Source: Ulva prolifera (taxonomy: Eukaryota; Chlorophyta; Ulvophyceae; Ulvales; Ulvaceae). Taken from it: a stretch of DNA of 64,000 bases. The notes under the pieces were generated by a model. That model was not told the origin of the DNA and searched no databases. It saw nothing but the letters and a program-made list of their open reading frames with translations. The stretch spans positions 2,018,501 to 2,082,500 of the forward strand of contig CM041197.1 of the NCBI GenBank assembly GCA_023078555.1. The letters are read 5' to 3'. Positions 57,431 through 64,000 of this stretch are shown here, one piece after another. The stretch's first letter is position 1. Each line of letters starts with the position of its first letter. The translations under genes and the position numbers were made by a program.

Positions 57431-58141
57431 ATGCGACCTGAAATTCACAGGAAGTCACACCGCGTGCTGGTCATGCAGGAAGGCCCGGTCGGTGGTTCTG
57501 TGGCAGGGGTGGAGCCCATGGCAGATGTGGATGGGGCAGCACGCATGGCCGCTGGCGTCCGCAGTCGCGATGCCCGTGTGGCTGGCGGCGGGCTGCGGCA
57601 CCCGGAGCGGGTCAGCGACGTCTTTGCGATGCATCAGCAGGTTGTGGCGGCGGTGCGGGTGGGGGCCATGTTTCCCGCGCTGCTGAGATCTGCGGGCATG
57701 TGGGCCCTCCCGGATGTGTGGGTGCGGGTGGGGATATCCAAGGCGGGTGCCGAGGTCTACTTTGTGTTTGGGCAGCGCGTACGCGTGCTGACGGGTGCTC
57801 GCGTGGGACAGTTTTGGACGTCCATGGCTGCTGCCGCGGTGTGGAGGGTGGATGTTGGGGTGGGGTGGCAGTGGCCGGCGCCTGTGGATGTGTGTGTGTG
57901 GGTGCCGCGCCTGATTGGTGCGGCCGGGAGGAGGCCAGGAACCCACCTCGCTGCGCGCGCCCGAGCTGGCATATGCTTCCAGCATATGAGTCGCCAGCCG
58001 TACGTAGGAAGGATTGATTTGGAACTACGCCTCTCTGTGAGGTGGTCGCCAGACCTGCGAGTCTGCCCTACCGAGTATCTGCGTATGGGATTCCCCACGC
58101 AGACTTCACCACCAGTGCATAACAGGGCTCAGTCGCAGTGA
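57431..58141 (+). CDS. Repeated ORF copy B, unknown 236-residue protein
   Basis: ATG at 57431 to TGA at 58141, 711 nt, exactly the length of copy C with no gap needed to align them. Residues: a variable start, then GGSVAGVEPMADVDGAARMA, HPERVSDVFAMHQQVVAAVR, LPDVWVRVGISKAG, VYFVFGQRVRVLTGARVGQF, WRVDVGVGWQWPAPVDVCVW, and a conserved end QPYVGRIDLELRLSVRWSPD, TEYLRMGF. Beta-strand-like in its second half; no membrane helix, no catalytic motif seen. The frame stays open further upstream (ATG 57263) in this copy only; in A and C that part is out of frame, so I take 57431 as the start. Confidence 0.5.
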   Translation: MRPEIHRKSHRVLVMQEGPVGGSVAGVEPMADVDGAARMAAGVRSRDARVAGGGLRHPERVSDVFAMHQQVVAAVRVGAMFPALLRSAGMWALPDVWVRVGISKAGAEVYFVFGQRVRVLTGARVGQFWTSMAAAAVWRVDVGVGWQWPAPVDVCVWVPRLIGAAGRRPGTHLAARARAGICFQHMSRQPYVGRIDLELRLSVRWSPDLRVCPTEYLRMGFPTQTSPPVHNRAQSQ

Positions 58142-59267
58142 CTATATGCATGCCATACTTTGTCTATTGTCTCTAGAGACAGATCTATCGGTGGTACCAG
58201 CATGTCACGGGCCTGTGCAGATCGTTTCTGTGGTGGGGTAGCACCCCGGCTGATACATCGATGTTGGCAACTTTCCTTGCAGCCAAATGTTGTAACAAGT
58301 TGACCCCAACGAGCCGACCGCTGTTTCGGCACCTGTCCACATTGGTCGCACCACAGCCGAACAGCTTCTTGGGAACTGTGTCGTTTCTGCGCGGCCGTGC
58401 GCGGTGGGAGTCTGCTCAGGTTGCACTGATCTGACCTGTGCTGTTCCGCACTTGAGACATAATTGCAGCACCTGCGGGCACTGCTACTAGCAGTATACAG
58501 TACTTATGAGCAGCATCGTTTCGCATCACTCACGTCCGCTGCAGTGTTGGTGTCAAGCCTCACCATGGCAGCAGTAACTACCACTGTATCACCCTCCTGA
58601 CAGCCCAGAATAAGTAGAAAGTGGTAGTGGCTGGACCAACTTGAAGGTTGCTGCAATGCAGCACTCAGGTGGCATGAACGCCTCATGCACCACGTCACAT
58701 CCCAAATCACATGTGCAACCAGGCAACGCTAAAATCGACACGGAACCTGTCAACGGGACCAACAAGCAGCCTGTATTTGTGTGATATCGCAGGTTCCATT
58801 GGGCCGAAAGTTTCAGGGCGAGGCGCGCAAATGCGAGGTTTGTTAGTCGCGGCGGGTGCCATGCATACAGTTGCAGGCTTCGTGGCGAGAGGGCTGCACT
58901 GCCTGGACACCTGAATGTGGAGACAGGCGACGAAGATGAATCGGTTGACTGATGCAACTCTGGAAAGTCGTGAATTCGTCTCTCAGCACGCGGGTCAATA
59001 CGTGAGCAGACGGACGTCGTGTGTACAGAGTTGCATGTCAGTTACGTGTTGTTCGACCTCTTGTGAGGCGATCTATGTGACATTTACATGGTATAATTGA
59101 GATGAGCGTCTAGATACGCACGTCTAGGCTTTGATTTAGAGTCGGTATTTGTCATCGCTGGAGCGTGGCAGCCTTTTGCTTGAGTCAGAGACAGGTGCGA
59201 CTGTCAGCTGGCGTGGCTGTGGGCGTACGCCTGCAAACTCGCACATAGGCTCAGTGACCCACGGGCC
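58142..59267 (+). repeat. Conserved non-coding right part of unit, copy B
   Basis: About 1.1 kb shared with 61718-62822 in copy C. It includes blocks such as tgacagcccagaa, cgaggcgcgcaaatg and gatacgcacgtctaggcttt that are better conserved than the DNA between them. It may hold a 3' UTR, a regulatory part, or element ends. Confidence 0.6.
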
Positions 59268-60189
59268 GGGTCGGGTGGTCCGAACTCCGAACACAGATCA
59301 GCGACGACGTGGGCAGGCAGTGATGGCGGCACCAGACAGCCTGACGACGGCTGCTGCGATGGAAGAGCAGCGCATCGAAGTTGTGGCGGTATGTCGGACG
59401 ATCGCTCTGATATGGTGCAAGTGCGTGCATACGCATGATCGAACGGGGTGGGATATGGACGTGCGAGTGGATCCTGTCCTATGTGGCTGGAGGTGGCTGT
59501 GCATGCTGAAACTGTGCATGCATGCTGCAAGCCACACAACACCATCCCCGGTTGGACTGGTGGCATACACGGGCCTGTGCATAGCGACATCGTCAGTACA
59601 CCCCCACTGCTGAGCTACCCTTGTCATGCATGCAGGAGCGGGAGACGGTAGGTGTCATGCATGCGCATGAGTCGTTGCCTGATCCGGTACGGGGGTATGG
59701 AGCTTCGTGCCAGGCGCTCGTTCAGGGCTGCCGACGGAGGCGCAAGCGTGAACGACGAGGATGCCCAACCGGCGACCTCCGCGCCACCCGGCAACCGGCG
59801 ACCGGCAACCGGCGACCTCCGCGCCACCCTCGGTCCCTGTTTCCCTTTTGGACGCCACGGCCGCCGTGGCCAGAGGTGCGTCGCGGCTGCGGCGCCCTGC
59901 CGCTCGATGCATGCTGTTTCCTTTTGGACAGTTGGACAGAACACGCCGACGCGAAGCGATGGGCATCGCGGAGTTTCTGGATGCAGATGCATGGATTCGA
60001 AGCCGACCCCGAAGCTCCGACGCGGAGGCGAGGCCGGAATGGAGCAGCCGCCGGATAATCGATGCATGGATACATGATTAAAGGATGCTCAACATGATAC
60101 TTTTGACGCTTGGAGGATGGTGGCCGCAAACACAAGGCTCCGTCGTCTCCAGTATCGCAGTACAGTGTCGTCGTGCATTGCCTATCTGT
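59268..60189. other. Spacer between repeat copies B and C
   Basis: Unique apart from the GC-rich repeat. Frames of up to ~150 codons on both strands without recognisable content. Confidence 0.4.
59775..59895 (+). repeat. GC-rich ~115 bp repeat, copy 2
   Basis: Contains the same blocks as copy 1, here with the ccggcgacctccgcgccac unit duplicated, and gtggccagaggtgcgtcgcg. Lies in the spacer between repeat copies B and C. Confidence 0.6.
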
Positions 60190-62822
60190 GCTGCTGCTAT
60201 GCATGCATGCACGCGTGCATGCAAGCCACGGAGGACGATTCCACAGCAACGTCACCGGAAGGCCACGGCGGCAGGTTAGGCGACATGGGAACGCGGGCGC
60301 TCATGGATGACATGGCACGCGCATGAGGGCTGACCACGGGAGTGGTCGTAACCGTGACTGGCGGCGCCGTTGGCTTGCAAGTCCATGGAGGAGGATATTT
60401 TCACGCAGTACACCATGCAGGATGCTATCTCAGCATTTCGACGAACATGAGCTCCGCAACTGTACATGCGTTGTCAGCGGTGGGCGCATGCAGCTGCGAA
60501 GCGCGTGCCTGGGGGCCGTCTGGAGAGACGTACATGCATGTGCATGTATAATTGCAGTCGACCGGGATGGGCTGAAGAGGCTGCCTTGTCGCTGGGACAT
60601 GGGATCACATACAACAACTGACAGCATCTTCTTGGGTGGTGGAATCCGGGATGGCCACTGCGTACGTGATTCACGCTGTTGTGATTCATGAATCAGTTGT
60701 TCAGCGCTCGTGCCTGTGTTCGCCCGTGCAGTAGATGTGACAAGAAGCACGACTAGCGACCTGACGCGCTGCTGGCCGAGCAGGCTGCTCTTCTTTTCAA
60801 TCAGCCTTAAGCCGAATTCGGCTGTGTGGGAGCGGCGATGGTGGCGGGGCAGCGTTTAAAGCCGGCACAGGTGTGTGCGGAGTTGCTCGGCGGATGTGCG
60901 TGCAGGCACATGGTGGTAGGGGGTGGAAGCGGTGCGTGCGAGAGAATCTTGCTCTGGCTTGCACTGTAGCACTCGACACACACCGTCGTTCTCCATGTGT
61001 ATAGTGATGCGACCTGCGATTCACAGGCTCTCACCTCGCGTGCTGCTCATGCAGGAGGGGCTGGACGGTGGTTCCGTGGCAGGGGTGGAGCCAATGGCAG
61101 ATGTGGATGGGGCAGCACGCATGGCCGCTGGCGTCCGCAGTCGCGATGCCCGTGTGGCTGGCGGCGGGCTGCGGCACCCGGAGCGGGTCAGCGACGTCTT
61201 CGCGATGCAGCAGCAGGTTGTGGCGGCGGTGCGGGTGGGGGCCATGTTTCCCGCGCTGCTGAGATCTGCGGGCATGTGGGCCCTCCCGGATGTGTGGGTG
61301 CGGGTGGGGATATCCAAGGCGGGTGCCGGGGTTTACTTTGTGTTTGGGCAGCGCGTACGCGTGCTGACGGGTGCTCGCGTGGGACAGTTTTGGATGTCCA
61401 TGGCGGCTGCCGCGGTGTGGAGGGTGGATGTTGGGGTGGGGTGGCAGCAGCCGGCGCCTGTGGATGTGTGTGTGTGGGTGCCGCGCCTGATTGGTGCGGC
61501 TGGGAGACGGCCAGGAACCCACCTCGCTGCGCGCGCCCGAGCTGGCACATGCTTCCAGCATATGAGTCGCCAGCCGTATGTAGGAAGGATTGATTTGGGA
61601 ATACGCCTCTCTGTGAGGTGGTCGCCTGATGTGCGTGTCTACACCACCGAATATCTGCGGATGGGGTTCCTTACGCCAACTTCACCACCAGTGCATGACG
61701 GGGGTCAGCCGCAGTGACTGTATGCATGCCATGCTGTGTCTATTGTCTCTGCCGGTGGTACCTGCATGTGACGGGATTGTGAAGGTTGTTGAAGATTGTT
61801 TTTGCGGTGGGGTAGCCCCCCCCCCCGGCGGTACATCAATATTGGCAGCTTTCCTTGCAGCTCAATTTTGTAACAATAACTCAGCCCAGCGAACCACCTG
61901 CTGTTTCGGCACCCGCCCACGTTGGACGTACCACAGTCGGACGGCTTCTTAGGAATTGTGACAATTCTGCGCTGTGGGAGTCTGCTCCGGTTGCAGTGTC
62001 CTGACCTGTGCCGTTTCGCACTTGAGACATGATTGCAGCACCTCCGGGCACTGCTATATATGAGCAGCATCATTGCGCATCACTCACGGGCGCTGCAATG
62101 CTGGTGTCAAGCCTCACCATGGCAGCAGCAAGTGCCACCGTATCACCCTACTGACAGCCCAGAAGTTGGTAGTGGCTGGACGAAGGTTGTTGCGATGAAG
62201 CACTCATGATCAGGTGGCATGAACGCCTCACCACGCCCATCCAAAACACATGTGAAACAAGGCAACGCCATAATCGACACAGAACCTGTCAACAGGACCA
62301 ACAAGTAGCATGTCTTTGTGTGTCATCGGAGGTTCCATTTTGCCGAAAGTTTCAGGGCGAGGCGCGCAAATGTGGGGTTGGTCAGCGGCGGGTGCCATGC
62401 ATACAGTTGCAGGCTTCGTGGCGAGAGGGCTGCACTGCCTGGACACCTGCATGTGGAGACAGGCGACGAAGATGAATCGGTTGCCTGATGCAACTCTGGA
62501 TGGTCGTGCATTCGTCTCTCAGCAGCTGTGCACGCGGATTAATACGTGAGCAGACGGACGTCGTGTACACAGAGTTGCATGTCAGTTACTATTTGTTCGA
62601 CCTCTTGTTAGGCGAGCTCTGGCACGCATTGTGACATTTACATGGTAGAATTGAGATGAGCGTCTAGATACGCACGTCTAGGCTTTGATTTAGAGTTGGT
62701 ATTTGTCATTGCTGGAGCGTGGCAGCCTATTGCTTGAGTCGGAGACAGGTGTGACTGTCAGCCGGCGTGGCTGTGGGCGTACGCCTGCAAACTCGCACAG
62801 AGGCTCAGTGACCTACGGGCCG
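60190..62822 (+). repeat. Repeat unit copy C, complete, ~2.63 kb
   Basis: Homologous to copy B end to end, same orientation. The right edge is at 'ctcagtgacctacgggccg', after which unrelated sequence (cactaggacaaaag) begins. A C11 run at 61816-61826 is one of the indel differences in the right part. Confidence 0.8.
61007..61717 (+). CDS. Repeated ORF copy C, unknown 236-residue protein
   Basis: 711 nt from ATG to TGA, colinear with copy B. About 30 residue differences, most in the first 20 and last 45 codons; the central stretch ARMAAGVRSRDARVAGGGLR through VRVGISKAG is nearly invariant. The end reads QPYVGRIDLGIRLSVRWSPD, TEYLRMGF. No family recognised. Unchanged length inside flanks full of indels suggests selection on the protein. 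Confidence 0.5.
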   Translation: MRPAIHRLSPRVLLMQEGLDGGSVAGVEPMADVDGAARMAAGVRSRDARVAGGGLRHPERVSDVFAMQQQVVAAVRVGAMFPALLRSAGMWALPDVWVRVGISKAGAGVYFVFGQRVRVLTGARVGQFWMSMAAAAVWRVDVGVGWQQPAPVDVCVWVPRLIGAAGRRPGTHLAARARAGTCFQHMSRQPYVGRIDLGIRLSVRWSPDVRVYTTEYLRMGFLTPTSPPVHDGGQPQ

Positions 62823-64000
62823 CACTAGGACAAAAGGGCAGTTAGGCAACATGCCTTTCCACTGTGTCATGATCAAATCCATTACGGATCTCATGAATCG
62901 GCACCTTGGCTTTGTGTGTCTCCCATGTTGTGACAAGCCGATCACACAATGGATGCATGGCTTTGGCAGTGTGGACCAGGGCATTCCGGTGTGGATAGCA
63001 CACTTTCCATCGGGATCGCCCTGGAAATTACATAATGCATCGTGGCATGAGCCTCATACAGTACCACGCTGGCATGCATGAGATGTTCGGCCAGCATGTT
63101 AAAATTGCGGTCCACAAGGGTCAGCAGCCTGACCATGATGGGTCAGAGACCATCTCAGCCCATGGCAGAGTGAATTGGTTTGGCTCCATGCTGGGGCAAG
63201 GGTTGACCATATTTGCATACACCTCTCTACAACCCACATTGGGTGTGCATCACCTCTGGTCCACTGTGGACTATCTGCACCCCTTCATACAAACAATCAC
63301 CAACATTCCCCATGCTGGGGCATGGGTATACCAGACTTGCACACACCTTTTAGGAAAATGTTGTGGGTTTGCATCAGTTTTGGTCCATCATGGAATGTCC
63401 ACCCCCCCACCATGAGAATGTTCGCCCATAACTAATTACTGAGTGGTGTCCACTATGAAATAACGGCAGCCGTGCGGGATTCTTGACATCACACGAAAGC
63501 CAGAATCATTTCCATTCTACAGTATACAGCGATGCATACTGGATGTGCGACATGGAGTGTGTGCAAAATTGGGATTCCACAGTGGATGGTGCATGATCAT
63601 GGTGGCGTTCATTCACAATCACTGTACTGTGGGTGCGCATGCCGGCGATGCATCATGGTGCCAGTTGTGGTTCACCCCATGCTGGTGGCCAGCAGGGCAC
63701 CCAGGGCTGTTGTGTTCCCGCCATGCCCATTAGCATGGCCACTCGTGGTAATGCTAATGGCGCATGGCCGGCTCACCTTCTTGCGTGCCGCTGCTCATTG
63801 CACCGCGTCGGAGGCTGTGAGGATGCAATCATACCCGGTTCCAGTGCAAGGCAATGGTGCACATTGAGGTGCACACTTTGGTAAGAACGTCAGCCGTTGA
63901 AGATGACAAAAGGCTGGCTGGCTGTGCATGCATTCATCATGTGTCAATAACATTGCGTAGCAAGCTCAAGTCATGACAAAGCGAAGATTGCACTGCGTTC
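62823..64000. other. Right end of window, no gene supported
   Basis: Several phrases recur imperfectly here (catgctggggcaNgggt at 63189 and 63312; ggtccactgtgga-like at 63258), hinting at a degenerate repeat. Plus-strand frames of 80-126 codons show no domain. Confidence 0.35.

Larger units (their letters stand above)
56590..59267 (+). repeat. Repeat unit copy B, complete, ~2.68 kb
   Basis: Aligns with copy C (60190-62822) over its whole length: a left non-coding part starting at catgcatgcaagccac, the ORF, a ~1.1 kb right non-coding part, and a shared right edge after 'ctcagtgacccacgggccg' where the two copies part company abruptly. Flanking parts differ by many small indels. Confidence 0.8.

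Overview
The window is nuclear DNA of a photosynthetic eukaryote, most likely a green alga (perhaps prasinophyte-like; the genus is not determinable here). Genes are split by many short GT-AG introns, TAA, TAG and TGA all serve as stops, and the gene set mixes general eukaryotic genes (PEX4-type E2, APE2, ribosomal protein L26, mitochondrial succinate/fumarate carrier) with plastid-associated ones (Ycf20-like protein, chloroplast-type phosphoglucomutase-like protein) and a histidine kinase-receiver-nucleotide cyclase fusion of the sort known in green algae. Many exon joins were worked out by hand from splice sites and reading phase. Where phases did not reconcile I give only the envelope.

Left part (1-38.8 kb) is an ordinary gene-bearing region. 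In order: PEX4-like E2 (+), two coiled-coil genes of unknown function facing away from each other (- at 1.7-3.3 kb, + at 4.1-5.8 kb), a class I O-methyltransferase with an N-terminal presequence (-), a ~1.1 kb element with long inverted ends (8.2-9.3 kb) next to an 86 bp palindrome, a Ycf20-like gene (-), an unidentified Cys-rich minus-strand gene, the SFC1-type carrier (+), APE2 (+), a >6 kb multi-exon membrane histidine kinase-REC-cyclase-SAM gene (-), a DUF1499 protein (-), a (GT)68 microsatellite, a small membrane/coiled-coil gene (+), RPL26 (-) and the phosphoglucomutase-like gene (-).

A 100 bp run of N (38,840-38,939) separates this from a different kind of DNA. From 39 to 53.1 kb nearly everything coding lies on the plus strand as one chain of exons, ~12 kb from 41,065 to 53,095. 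Its predicted product has a large unrecognised N-terminal part, at least five tandem Cys/His modules resembling a C-x4-C / C-x2-H / C-x2-C / C-x2-C plan (recalling SBP-box zinc fingers), acidic, basic and Gly-rich linkers, and a C-terminal superfamily 1, Pif1-like helicase. I recognised no transposase, HUH endonuclease, reverse transcriptase or recombinase. It looks like a large mobile or virus-derived element and is the best candidate for something undescribed. One of its introns carries two sense-strand G runs of 25 and 30.

From 54.3 to 62.8 kb there are three head-to-tail copies of a repeat. Two full copies (about 2.65 kb each) each hold an ORF of exactly 711 nt, gap-free between copies although the flanks differ by many indels; the first copy is broken by GC-rich insertions. 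The last ~1.2 kb shows no gene I can support.
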